A stretch of 64,000 bases of DNA. Origin: Lactarius indigo (lineage: Eukaryota; Basidiomycota; Agaricomycetes; Russulales; Russulaceae). The notes beneath the pieces are model-generated. The model ran no database searches. It saw nothing but the letters and a program-made list of their open reading frames with translations, and had not been told where the DNA came from. A program made the position numbers and the translations under genes. Positions 1 to 12,100 of the stretch are shown here, piece by piece (position 1 is the first letter of the stretch; each line of letters begins with the position of its first letter). The stretch covers positions 372,001 through 436,000 of the forward strand of contig JAFKAC010000025.1 of assembly GCA_025766275.1 (NCBI GenBank), in the 5' to 3' direction.

Positions 1-853
1 AGCGGCGGTGGCGGCGGACATCCTATCTAACTCGTCTTGTCTCTTTCTTTCCTCGTACTTTTTAATCGACTCCCGTCTGTCTTCGATGAGGCGAAGCTGT
101 TCGTCTTCGTCGAAGTCGTCCCAGTTGTCGAAGTTCTTGATCCACTCTTTTTCTTCTTTAGAGAGGATCGTTCTGTACTTGGACGTTACTCCTGTGGGAT
201 ACTGAGCTTGTGCCTGAGCTGCTCTCTGTTTCCCTTTGGGAGCTATCGTGGGAGTGGACGGATGGGGGAGGAGAAAGTTCGGGGACTAATGCTGCCGCGA
301 AGGCGATCAGCTGAGGGACGGTGAAAGGGGTGCCTGCAACAAGGCCGAAGGCTCCGTGAAGTTCGAGAAGGGCGAAACGAAAGTCTCTGTCGTAATAGAT
401 GGCGCGGACGTATGCTTCCGCGTCGTTCTGTGGTTCGCCTTCTAAAGAGAACCTGTAGTGGGCTTCTTCACCAGCAAAGATTTCTTGCTGATAAACTACA
501 GGGGGTGCTTGGGGGTCGTCAACGAGTGTCTCGTTGGAGGAGGAATGCGCTGAATGGTAAGAGTGCTCCGAGGCTACTGTCGGAGTTGGAGATGCGAAAC
601 GGGGTGAAGGGATTGGGTCGGTGGACGATTGACCGGCTCCCTGAACATGTAGCGATGCCGAAGCAGAGGCTAAATTTGGAGTGAAGTATGAACGTGGGGG
701 TGACGGGGGCGCTGGAACAGGAAGGACTGTTTCCTGTCTCCTCCGAAAGAGTCGTCGAAGACGCTGACGAACGTTCGCAAATATGCGAGGCAGTTTGGAA
801 AAAGGAAAAGGTGGTGTAATGTGACGACGTGTTACGACGACCGCGAAGCGCTA
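1..853 (-). pseudogene. Gag-like fragment of an LTR retrotransposon, runs off left edge
   Basis: Minus-strand reading is open from a TAG near 855 down to about 300 and encodes a basic, proline- and serine-rich stretch followed by a globular segment containing AYVRAIYYDRDFRFALLEL. Between about 300 and 240 the reading must change frame to continue into a charged segment (KEEKEWIKNFDNWDDFDEDE) that reaches position 1. No ATG begins the frame after the TAG, so the copy is decayed or its start lies elsewhere. The position downstream of the minus-oriented LTR at 1367-2138 is where gag would lie. I do not recognise the family of the globular part, so Gag identity rests on position and composition only. 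Confidence 0.5.
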
Positions 854-1366
854 AGTCGAAGGTGATTGGAGAGTCCGATCAAGCAAGACCAATACACAGT
901 GGTGTTTCACACTGCGCGAGGCTGCGGCGATAACGGAACACTCAGGAATGATGTAGTGGAGTGTGTAGAGCCACAAGGCTGTCTGCCTCAGTCTTCTCGA
1001 CCTGTTGGCTGCCTCTCACGCCGAAGCGCTCTCAAACTTTTCTGTTTACTTCGCGTACAGCTGTCGCAGGCTAGGCCTGGCAGGCTTCTCTTCCACTTGC
1101 AGCTTATCTGGCGTGGTGACCAGTTCTGCAAGCAGTACCCAGGAACTTTACTGATGACCAGATAAAGTCCTATAGGCAAGCACAATCTATGCCGATTTTA
1201 CGGACACTAGAGTTGTACCAAGATAGCACAGATTCTGCATACGAAGGTCCACAGGCAAAGAGTGAGGTGGATAACACAAAGGACTTGTGGTCGTCAACCA
1301 CCTAGAAAGGAAAGTAGGAAACGCCGGTAAGAATAAAGGGGCGTGTGAAGGAAGAACTTGTCCTAA
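854..1366 (-). other. Untranslated leader of the LTR retrotransposon, with primer-binding site
   Basis: No convincing coding sequence. Reading the minus strand from the inner end of the LTR, two T residues (1366-1365) are followed by AGGACAAGTT (1364-1355). That 10-mer is complementary to AACTTGTCCT inside the LTR, which lies about 30 nt downstream of a TATA box. It is the probable self-primed minus-strand primer site. I do not see the usual initiator-tRNA-type primer site there. Confidence 0.5.
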
Positions 1367-2138
1367 TGTAGCGGTATGACTTATCGCGACAACTAGACCA
1401 AGAGAAGGTAAGTGAACTGAACTAGTAACACACCCAAGCCTAGCGCGGAGACAAGTCACGCGCCGAACGTACAGTCACTGCGGAGAATATGCACACGTGA
1501 GACCTTTATACAAGGTCAAAGGCAAAGTGATCACGCAGTGGCACGCTGAGTGGAGAACCAAGAGGACAAGTTAACATTGGAGAAGTAAGGGAAGTACAAA
1601 GGAGATACGCACCTGAGTGGAGAACCAAGAGGACAAGTTGGTTCCACTCAGGACGCTACATGAGGGTTTATATACTATGCTGCGGCTGAGTTCGAATTAC
1701 TACAGAACCTTGTTACTAAAGGTAGGCGTAATAGTAATGAGTCAGGCGCTGACGCGTCGTGTCTAATAATAGCGTTATCTATCGTGCTGACTGATGCATA
1801 GTCATTAACGCTGACAGAACAATGACGTGTCCTTATCTATGAGTCACAACCCCATGACAACGTAGTCTAGAACTATCTAGAATGTTCCCTGCTTATCGTC
1901 CAATGAGAAACTACTATACTAATGAGGAAAGTGACCTAAAGAGGTAACATCCAATAAGGAAGTTACTATCCCAGGGTCACGTGCTTTAGGGTGCACATGT
2001 TGGCATCATGTGACTAACCATCTTATCATATCTAATGATAAGGACTTGGATGTTGAACACAACGTTGGAGACTCGTATCTCTACCGAATAAATCCATAAA
2101 ATATGGAAAAATAAGGCAAAAATAGAGCGTCCGTGACA
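1367..2138 (-). mobile_element. 772-bp LTR, upstream LTR of a minus-strand retrotransposon
   Basis: It matches 42537-43312 almost base for base and has TG...CA ends (TGTAGCGG on the left, GTGACA on the right of the plus strand). The minus-strand TATATAAA box is at 1674-1667. The 10-mer AACTTGTCCT starts at 1639, 28-35 nt downstream. A 27-bp direct repeat (1546-1572 and 1613-1639) includes that 10-mer. The right flank CATAC (2139-2143) is the expected 5-bp target duplication, but the partner lies outside the window. Confidence 0.85.
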
Positions 2139-2147
2139 CATACCGCG

Positions 2148-2358
2148 TAGTGATGGGAAAGTTCGAACCATTCCAGATTAGTGTCCCTTTTTACCAAACC
2201 CCAAATTGGACTATGGGTTCAGTTTGGGAGGTTCTTTGGTCTAGCCAAATCCCTGAACAGAATGAACCCCTGAACAGACCCTCAGTCCAGTTTAGGGTCC
2301 AGAAAAAAAGAGTCTGAACCAGTCCGAACCTGAAATAAACCGAACTTTCCCATCCCTA
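2148..2358. mobile_element. hAT-type MITE, 211 bp
   Basis: The ends are imperfect inverted repeats: TAGTGATGGGAAAGTTCG on the left and TAGGGATGGGAAAGTTCG on the right, read inward. An exact 8-bp duplication ATACCGCG flanks it (2140-2147 and 2359-2366). An 8-bp duplication with TAGnGATGGG ends fits the hAT superfamily. It has no coding capacity. It sits inside a Plavaka transposase reading frame: removing it with one duplication rejoins codons that align with the intact copy at 50135-50175. Confidence 0.8.
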
Positions 2359-3342
2359 ATACCGCGCGACCAATTTCAAAGATGAATACAATCAAATGAC
2401 AACTTGGCTGGAGCGACAAGAGGCGATGCACCAGCACAATACACTTATTGAATCGCGCAAAGGCATTTCAGCATTGCCAATGCAATGCTCAGACTATTCT
2501 ACTTTGCTGTCGACATTACGCCCTTTCTTGACAACCTACCCATCCGAGAAAGGCGTCTCCTTTGAGAGTCTTGCCAATCGATATGGGGCCGTCAACTTTC
2601 AAGATGCCCTTGCGGACTTCATCGTACAACACAATTATCCTGAGCTTTCCATTAACGTAGCTCGGAGGCGTGCCGAAAATACCCTTATTCCCTTTCAACG
2701 AGTTTCTGTGTTCCATAAAATTAAGTTTGCCCATCCCAATGACCCAGACAAGAGAACCATCGATGTCATACACATCCGACCAGAAGCGCACAACCAATGT
2801 GGACTTGTCAATCCCGGGAGATTTGATACGGGATTGGTGAAGAACGGATCTAGAATCTGAGTTGTTCAAATTCGGGTTGTGTTTCAGCTCTCAATTTCAG
2901 CAGCGTCTGCAGTTTTTCTTGCTTCGCGCCCGGCTCCTCCTGCACATCTTACTTACGTTGAATGGTTCTCACCAGCCTCCGCACCTGGTACATCTCATAA
3001 CATGTGCCGGGTATCAAGGCATCATCGCAATGGACGTCGTTCTGCAAGTGTCATCCCTCTGACAGATATATGCCGGAGTGTCCAATTGTTCCCGGTTTTT
3101 GGTCCTGTCGTGCCCCGGCATTGGCAAAGCGCAACAGTGCTCGAGGAATGCAATAACTTCTATGTCAATCCATTCGTCGACAAACACATGTACCAAAATT
3201 TTAGTGTAATTAGTGGAAATTTTTAGTACACTGAATAAAAATTTATCGGCCCATACGCTTAATCAGATTTACTAGTTTTTGGAGCCGTTAATGGGCTTAG
3301 CCTTAACTTTGACGGGATTTGCGGGGTGGGTTTTTCCTGATG
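2359..3342 (+). pseudogene. 3' relic of a Plavaka (CMC) transposase gene and its right terminal repeat
   Basis: The frame starting MTTWLERQEAMHQHN (from 2396, with homologous codons from about 2360) aligns with the C-terminal third of the intact Plavaka transposase at 47911-51062. Shared blocks include FQDALADFI, VFHKIKFA and the terminal FYVNPF. A stop near 2858 and a frame change are needed to continue through 2879-3226, so it is dead. The right end CCTGATG at 3336-3342, preceded by GGGTTTTT, matches the inverted repeat of the intact element (CATCAGGAAAAACC when reversed). The 5' part is missing from the window because the LTR element and MITE sit at its left edge. Confidence 0.85.
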
Positions 3343-5160
3343 CAATGTTTCTGGAAGGCTGTGGACGCTACTTGAGGCAAGACTGGCGGATTTAGCGGGA
3401 GTGACGAAACGGGCCAAAGGTACGCAAGAGCGAGGCGAAAAACACCCCACTTGCGCTCCCGGGGTTTTATCCGCCTACTGTAAAATAGCGCAACGCTACA
3501 GTACAGTACATCTGACGGCGGGCCGGCCCGCTCCGAGTCACCGTCTCTCGAGTCTTGAGGCATGGCTCCTACTCACCCACAGTATCTCATCACCTCGACG
3601 CGCATATACGAGCCTGCATCTCACATCCCTGTTCACGTATGTCATCGATCATCATTCAGCGGTGTTGTTCCACTTCTCTCGCCAGTAGTGAGTCACGTCA
3701 CATTTAGGTCGCCTTCGCTCTTACAGCTCCCCATAGAGCTCCTCGATTTAATTGCGTCATCTATCCCTACATACTAAATACTGCGACCTCATCTCCTTGA
3801 CATTAACCTGTCATGCCCTCACACTCATGATAATCCCCACATAGCCTGCATACCGTACTATCCGCGTACACAATTAGTGCGGACCACCCCCCTGAGCAAC
3901 CATCGCTGCTCACCTGGACCGCATGACTGGTGTGCGCTGTCTCGTCTTGTTCGACAAGTCGGAAGGAGGGAGCTTCCTCCCAGAGCACACACTAAGCATT
4001 GCCTCCCCTCCACCAGGTCCTCTGTGAAGCTCAGGCGCAAAGCATGGAAAGCACATAGTGGCGGGTGAAATGTTGAGATCTGGAGGCGGCGGCGAACCCG
4101 TGATGCCGAGCCTGCACATGCTGGCCCTCACAGCATGGGCGCGTGCCGAGTATCTTCTGGGCGGCTATCGCGGGAGCCAACAACTCCTTGAAGCGCCTCG
4201 AGTATGCCCTGCCGCCGTACAACATGCCCGCGTCATCAATGAGACCCACGGCCAATGTCTGGTTGTATCTGGTTTGTCTTTTACTGGGCTCAGCTATATC
4301 GGTGCTGACAGTTTGCAGTTATGGTCTATCTCGAACCTTACCCCCTTGATGTGAAGCATGCCGCATTCCTCCGGCACCTGCCGAGAGTCGTCCAGTTCTC
4401 CCGCGTCTTACGCTACTCACCCCTTACTAGAGATACTCCCTTACGGCTCTGCTCTTCCTATTAGCTGATGTCATACCAGAGTACTAGGGCCTCCCACTCG
4501 TGGTGCGATATGTCATTTGATCTGCACGCTCTCCTCGACAATGTGTGGTTCCCGTGTCTACGAGCGCATGCACTCGACATTCTTGCGCCTGAAGGACCAT
4601 CAAACCCATGCGTGCTCGAGGCGCTGGTGCACATTCGCGGTGAGGCGCTGCGCCGTCTCGTGGTTTCTTCGTTCGAGAGCACCGCGGTTCTCATACACGC
4701 CGTGCGGTTGTTCCCGTGCATGCGTTGGCTGCGCCTCATCGCTGTCAATTATTGGTACGAGCAATCTCCCATCACGCGTACTCCCGTACATCTGGTATGT
4801 CCCCTTGCACCAATTTAATTGCGTTTCCCTAACGGGGTTAGGGCGAGTGGGTCGAGGTGCTTGCGGCGCTACCTGCCCGAGGTGGAGGCATTCCGCGGCG
4901 CGTCGATCTTCCGCGATCCTGAAAGCACTACGATAGAAGAGTATGACGAGCTGGCGTGCGATATCTTGAGCTTTTGCCTGTGGATGCGGCAGGTCGAGCT
5001 CCCTCACGGTCGATTCCTTTGACATGGGAGGGCGACTGGGTGGTGTGGCATGTAGATGAAGGTTCTTTGGCGGATGGGGCTCCGCGTAGGGCACGTGGGA
5101 GACCGACTTCGATGTAATGTCTTCGTGCTCGGTGAGCTAGCTGAGGGTATGATAGTCTAC
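3343..5160 (+). pseudogene. F-box-like gene relic, segmental repeat copy A
   Basis: An F-box-like start (LPIELLDLIASSIP, 3731-3772) is followed by stops and frame changes. Downstream segments aligning with the other copies include RTTPLSNHRCSPGPHDW and, near 4560-4820, FESTAVLIHAVRLFPCMRWL, which resembles the C-terminal scoring region of agaric F-box proteins. In intact members the F-box would bind Skp1 in an SCF ubiquitin ligase. No uninterrupted frame exceeds about 160 codons. The upstream block (3343-3480) matches 13983-14110 and 43784-43860. Confidence 0.6.
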
Positions 5161-5208
5161 GTTAAGCATTGGTAGGGGAAAATCCCTAAGATAATTGAGA
5201 AACCTTGT

Positions 5209-5469
5209 ATGAAAGACGCCAACAATCCCCCGTCAGGCGACCTGAAGGAGAAGATTTTGGGACTCCTATCACAATGGCTCATCCTACCCGCTGATTTCAT
5301 TGAGGATGCCTGTAATAGCTTTGCTTCTCTACTACCGGAACTCGAGGTCTATGACCCCGAAAAGCAACCTTCCTTTTGTCTCACCGCATCGGATCTAGTG
5401 CTTGGAGGGTTACTCTTCGATCTTCAAACGGCAAATATAAGAGCTCGAAGCATCCCACAAAATCGTTGA
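5209..5469 (+). CDS. Hypothetical 86-residue ORF
   Basis: ATG-initiated frame of 86 codons (MKDANNPPSGDLKEKILGLL...), acidic in its second half, with no motif I recognise. It follows the F-box relic and could be a late exon of a neighbouring relic. There is no paralogue elsewhere in the window. It may not be a gene. Confidence 0.2.
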   Translation: MKDANNPPSGDLKEKILGLLSQWLILPADFIEDACNSFASLLPELEVYDPEKQPSFCLTASDLVLGGLLFDLQTANIRARSIPQNR

Positions 5470-6199
5470 CAAGTCGGGTGTTCTCTAATTGGCCCTCGCT
5501 ATCGTGCATCATGGCCAAACAGGGTCCGGTAGTATTTCCAGCCCATAACATATCATCCGATGCTACAACTGCAGCAGTCTCTTGGCACTGAGGTCTGTGA
5601 CAGGTCGGCGGCTGCTTGGGTGGGTAGCTGAGCCAATGTCGAATTCCTTTTTCTCATATCGCCAATTTTGTTGGGACATGTCGTTTACAGAAATCAAAGA
5701 TCTAGTGTACCAAAGTTTCGTTTGATGAGCTTGACATGAAGATGCGGAATCATGAGACTATTATGAACTTAATTGTGAGCCTATGAGCGACCTCATTCGG
5801 CTCACTGCTCCTGAGCCCACTAGCCGTGAGTATGTGTTTTCCTCCTTGATTCTGAATATTCGTTCAGGTGCCGGACTGCCTCCTGCCAGTGAGACGTCCT
5901 GGTGCACATCTTTCTCAGCATGTCCAGGACTTCTGGTGAAATACTACTGACCACCTGACCAACGGGAATACTGGGGTGGCGTATATAGTCTGAGGAGGGA
6001 CTCGTGCACCCGACAACGCCTAGTACAACTCAGGCTGTGGTCACGTTGGCTCGGGCACTTTGAGCGTCCTAGTCTATCAATGTATGACCGAATCCGGTAA
6101 GGCCTTCCAGAGCTTCCACGGCCAGGGACGGTCACCAGCGCTTTCCAAGCGTCGAATCGATCTCATCTACCACTGGCACCTCGGCGCCGCCCTCTTAGC
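5470..6199. other. Intergenic, upstream of the STAND receptor gene
   Basis: I see no supportable gene. The stretch must contain the promoter of the gene starting at 6200, but I cannot point to a clear TATA box. Confidence 0.5.
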
Positions 6200-9100
6200 A
6201 TGAGTCGGTCCTCCGCTCCTAGCTCGTCCTCAAAGACTCCCGCAACCACCTCATCCTCTTTCAATTTCAAAATCATCTTCGAAAAGGCGATCAAGGAATA
6301 TAATAAAAAGACAAAACACGATCTCATCGCTCATCCTCTCGCCACCCAGCTTCAACCATGCGACTCTCCTGCGGCCATTCTAACTATACTTCAAGAACAA
6401 GTCGACCAGTTCAAACAATCTCGGACCGCCGACGAGAGATTGCACAAATGGCTCAACCCAACAATCAACGTACTGTATGCGTTCTCGCAGACACTCGGCG
6501 AAGGGATCGGTCTGGTGAACATCAATTGATCTGTTGATGATATCACTCTAATATTATGTCTGCAGGTTTTCTCTCCTGCTAAAGTGATATTTGCTGGTGC
6601 CGGTGTCCTCCTCTTGGTCAGTAATCTCGTCTATTTACTCGTGACGGCTATTATGACACCGGTGGTCGTCAGGCGGCAAAAGAAGTCGAAGCCAGCCAAG
6701 ACATCCTCATCGATATCTTTGAGCGCATCGAGAATTTCTTCAGACGACTGGAGATTTATACCAAGGTCCTGCCAACTCCGGCGATGACGGACATGATGGT
6801 GAATATAATGGTGGAGGTGCTGGATATCTTTGGGACAGCCACGAAGGAAATGAAGCAGAGTCGAGCGAGTAGGCTTATATTTCGCCATATGCTCGGCCTT
6901 CGGTTTCTGGAGGCTGATGACTACGTACAGGAAAGTTTCTGAAGAAAGTGGCGGGAATAAGGAGGCTGGAAGATGGGTTGAGGAAGTTGGACAAAATGAC
7001 GAACGAAGAGGCTCGAATGGCGAATGCGGAGGTGCTGAAGGTTGCACACGATATCCACAAAAAGGTGGAGGCGGTTGGCGCTGGAATGAAGGACGTCGAC
7101 GAGAATGTCCAAGTGGTCGACGAAAAAGTGCAAGTTATTATCGACGGTGCGTAAACTGTGCTCAGCAAAGTCATCGACGTCATCACTAATGTTGAAATAT
7201 CTAGACGGAAGGGAAGCCAAATTGATCATGCAAACAACTTCGCACAACGTAGACGTCCTAAAGCGTTTGTCATCAATCTCGTCATGGTCGATGGTCGAGC
7301 ACCTGACATGCTTCCAGGGGGGAAATTACTTCGGAGCCTTAGAAAATGGCAATCTCCTTCGGATCCGTCTACAAATCACATTATTGCGTCTGATCGTCAA
7401 CACGACGGAACCGCCGAGTGGTTCTGTAAGGGAAACACATTTGACGAATGGAAGGCGACCGGTTCGCTGCTGTGGGTCCACGGGAAACGTACGCCCCTCT
7501 TACTCTTCGTGACTTCTGTGATCTCAGGTGACACATGTTCCGTAGCGGGCTCTGGGAAAAGCATCCTGTGGTTCGTCACCTTTCAATTCTCGCATATCAA
7601 GTAGTGACTAACAATTACCGAGAAGCTCTGCGATTATTAACGATATCGACGCCCTGAACAAGGCTGGATTAGCATCCATGGCGTACTTTTACTTCGATTT
7701 TCGGGATCTCGCCAAGCAATCCCGCCGCGATCTACTTCGCTCACTTCTCATCCAACTCTCTGACTCTTCCGATCCCTTCTGCGACATACTCTCTCGGCTC
7801 TATGACACATATGGCAAAGGCACGCGTCAGCCCAGTGACAACGCATTGATAGACTGCCTCAAGGAGATGCTCACCCTCCCCAACCAGTGTCCAGTTTATC
7901 TGATCATGGATGCTCTTGACGAGTGTCCCAATACCTCTGGAATCCCATCCACTCGCGAATTGGTCCTTGACGTCGTGAAGGAGCTGGTCGAGCTGCGCGT
8001 TTCAAGTCTTCGTATCTGCGTGACTAGTCGTCCGGAGGTCGACATCCAGTACGCGATCGAGCGGCTCACGCATTGTTCTGTATCCCTTCACAACGAAAGC
8101 GGACAAGAGAAGGATATCGCCGAATATATCAAATCTGTTGTGTATTCTCCCTCGAATACGATGATGAGGCGATGGAGGGATGAGGACAAAGAAATGGTGG
8201 TACAGACGCTGTCGGAACGAGCCGACGGAATGTAAGTGCGTTTAAGGTCCGCCGATGACATTTGCTTATTCTTTTCAGGTTCCGATGGGTCTTTTGTCAG
8301 CTGGAGACGCTGCGACATTGCCTGCCGCAGAACGTCCCGCATATTCTACGGCAACTTCCTGCGACGTTGGACGAGACATATGCACGGGTGCTAAAGGAAA
8401 TTGGGACGACCAACCAACTTTATGCACATCGTCTGTTACAATGTCTCACGGTGGCGAAGCGTCCACTTGGTGTGGAGGAGCTGGCAGAGATCCTTGCACT
8501 CGACTTTTCAGGCGAAGAAGGGATACCAGAGCTGAAAGAGCATTGGCGGTCGAAAGATCAGCAAGATGCGGTGCTGTCTACGTGCTCCAGTTTGATTTCT
8601 GTTGTCGGTGATCACGGTCACCGCGTGGTCCAATTTTCACACTTTTCAGTCCAAGAATTCCTGACCTCGGATCGCCTGGCTGCTTCGAGTGCAGATATTT
8701 CATGCTTTCATATCCTTCCAGAGCTGGCACACACCGTCATTGTCAAGGCCTGTTTAGGGGTCCTACTCCGGTTTCGGGTCGACGATGCCAACGTTTTACA
8801 ACTTTCTCCTCTGTCTCACTATGCCGCCGAGCACTGGGCGGACCATGCGCGGTTCAGGAATGTATGGACGCGTGTAGAAGATGGGATTCGATGTCTTTTC
8901 GACAGCTCCAAACCATATCTCAGCGTGTGGCACTTTTTGTTCTCAGTTTCTTTCGATTATCTGCCCCATTTCTTCAGGTATTACGACGTCAACAAACACA
9001 TTGGCTCTCCCCTATATTATGCTTCAATGTGTGGACTCCGCGACCTGGCAGCACAACTAATTACTGAGAATCCCCAGTGTCTAACTGGTCCGGTTGGTCG

Positions 9101-12100
9101 AAATCCCAGCCCACTGGTGGCGGCGTTGCGCTACAAACACTTCGACATTGCGGAGTTGCTTTATCAGCGAGGTATAGACCTGAGTATTAGAGCCGACAAC
9201 AATGAGACTCTACTACATGCCGCGTCTGATGGATTTGTGGATATCGTCAAGTGGCTATTCGACCATGGTGTACTCGTAAATGCCCAACAAGACAACCACA
9301 ATACTCTGCTCTATTCGGCAGAGGTGAACGGACACCAATGGCACGGCATAACCGTTGACGATGCGGATGATAACAACAATACACCATTGCACTTGGCGTC
9401 ACAAGGTGGACATGCCAACAATTGCGCGCGAGCTGTTAATGCGAGGGGCGAGTGTCGCCATGAAGGGTCAGAGTTACTGGACGCCTTTGCATCTAGCGTG
9501 CCACTCTGGGAATGCTGAAACTGTGCGGCTATTGATCGAGAAAGGTGCAGACGTCGTGCTGCAGGATCTGCAGCACAAGACGCCTTTGCATCTCGCGGTG
9601 TCGAACGATCGGGTGGGTGCCAGACTACGTCATTGTTGATCGGTACAGGGCTGATGCAGCTGGACAGGATCTCACCCACGGTCCGAAAGAAGAGGCTGCA
9701 GTGGCTGGAATTGTGCGGCTCTTGATCGAGCACGGCGCAGATGTGACTGCGCTAGATATGACGCTCTCGACACCTTTACACCAGGCGTCATCCTCTCGGA
9801 ATCTCGAGATCGTACGGATATTGATAGAGAATGGCGCAGACCTGAATGCGCAAGATGAGACCCATTCAACCCCTTTGCATCGGGCGGCGGTCCAGAAAAA
9901 TCTTGAAATCTTGGGGTTTTTGATCGAGCACGGCGCGGATGTCATGGCGCGGGATTGGAACTTCAAGACTCCTCTGCATTTTGTCTCCACCTGTGTGAGT
10001 TTCGAAGCTCATCGCTCTGATCTGGCACAGAGCTGATATAGACGGACAGGGCGAGGACACTGGCCGGGACCAGACGATTCCAAACACGGTGGCCGACACT
10101 TTACGGCTATTCGTCAAGCATGGGGCTGACGTGACTGCGCGGGATATGACCTACTCTACGCCTTTGCATATGGCATCGTCCTCGAGGAGTGCCAAAGCTG
10201 TACGGATATTGATTGAGCTTGGTGCGGACGTCAATGCACAAGACAAGACCAATGCGACGCCTTTACATCTGGCATCATTCTCGGCGAATGCTGAGACTGT
10301 GCAGCTGTTGATCGAGCACGGCGCGGATGTCACTGCACGAGATGCGAGTCACAGGACGCCTTTGCACCTGGCGTCGTCTGGGGTGAGTGCTAATACTGTG
10401 TCGTTCTTTATCCATCGCAGGACTGATATCAGTCGACAGAAACCCAACTCCATATTTCTTCGACCGGACGAGAAAGCCAAAATCACTGGCATGCGGATAT
10501 TGATTGAGCACGGAGCGGACGTCAATGCGCAAGATAAGATCCACTCGACGCCTTTGCACCTGGCGGCGTGCTCTGGGAGCACCGAAACCGTGCAGCTATT
10601 GATAGAGCATGGCGCGGATGTCACCGCACTGGATGGGAGCCACAGGACGCCTTTGCACCTGGCATCAACTTTTGTGAGTGCGATAACCACGTCATTCTTG
10701 ATCCAGAACAAGGCTGATATAACCACAGGATGATCGCAGGGGTCCCTATTTTGAGAAGTCCAATGTGAATCCGGACACTGTGCGACTATTGATAGAGCAT
10801 GGGGCAGACGTGTCTGTACAGGATAAGACCCAGTCAACGCCTTTGCATCTCGCGGCGTTCTCGGGCAGTTCCGACACGGTGTGTCTATTGATCGAGCACG
10901 GCGCGGATGTCACCGTACCAGATGGGAACCATAAGACGCCGTTGCATCTGGCGTCGTCTCGGGTGAGTCCCACGACTTCTCGCTTCTGACCCGGAAAGTA
11001 TGGGATTAATGTGAATGGACAGTGCATCAGTCGCGTAGGACTCATTTCAAAACTGAACAAAGGGAAGGCCGAAACTGTGAGGCTATTGATCAAGCATGGG
11101 GTTGATGTGACAGCACAGGACGAGGATCTCTCAACTCCTTTGCACCTGGCATCTTCCTGGGTTAATCTTGAGATCATGCAGCTATTGATAGAGCACGGCG
11201 CGGATGTGACTGTCCAGGATGGGAGAGGCAGAACACCTTTGCATATGGTGTCGTCTTGGGTGAGTGCCAGAGCTACGCCATTTTTGTTCCCTCACAGGCC
11301 TGATGAAAATCGACAGGATGATGATCAGCAGTCACGCAATGTGAAGGTCGATGCCGCGAGGCTATTGGTTGATCATGAGGCGGACGTGACAATTCAAGAT
11401 GAGACCCACTCTACGGCTTTGCATCTGGCGGCATTTTGGGGGAGTACTGAAACTGTGCGGCTATTGATAGAGCACGGCGCAGATGTCACCGCTCAAGATC
11501 GTATCCACAGGACGCCTTTGCATATGGCGTCTTTTTGGGTGAGCCCATCACTCTTGGTCTAAGATACCGCTGCATACGGCTAACGTAAATGACAGGACGA
11601 TACTAGCAATGATCGACGACCCCTCGGTGATGAGAAGTATATCGTGAAGGCCAACACTGTGAGGTTATTGGTCGATCATGGGGCAGACGTGGCCGCACAG
11701 GATGACACCCACTTGACGCCTTTGCATCTGGCATCTTCCTATGGGAGTGTCGAATCGGTGCGGCTATTGATCGAGCGCGGTGCAGATGTCACAGCGCAAG
11801 ATAGGAGCCACAGGACACCTTTACATCTGGCGTCGTCTTTCGTGAGTGCCAGAACCATATTACTCTTGATTCGGCAGTGCTGATGAATATGGACAGGAGG
11901 ACAACGTGCACTCGCCCAAGTATCCTGTGAAGTCCCACGTGAAGGCTGACTCCGTGAGGCTATTGATTGATCATGGGGCAGACGTGACTGCGCAGGATGA
12001 TCACCACTCAACGCCTTTACACCTGGCGTCGTCTTTTGGGAGCGCTGGTACGGTGCAGCTATTGATTGAACGCGGCGCGGATGTGACAGCACAAGACGGG

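Noticed and set aside
1546..1639. 27-bp direct repeats as a CRISPR-like or satellite array
   Set aside because: Only two units, and both are part of an LTR that is repeated as a whole at 42537-43312.
2516..2869. 117-codon minus-strand ORF
   Set aside because: Shadow of the Plavaka relic, whose plus-strand frame aligns with the intact transposase.
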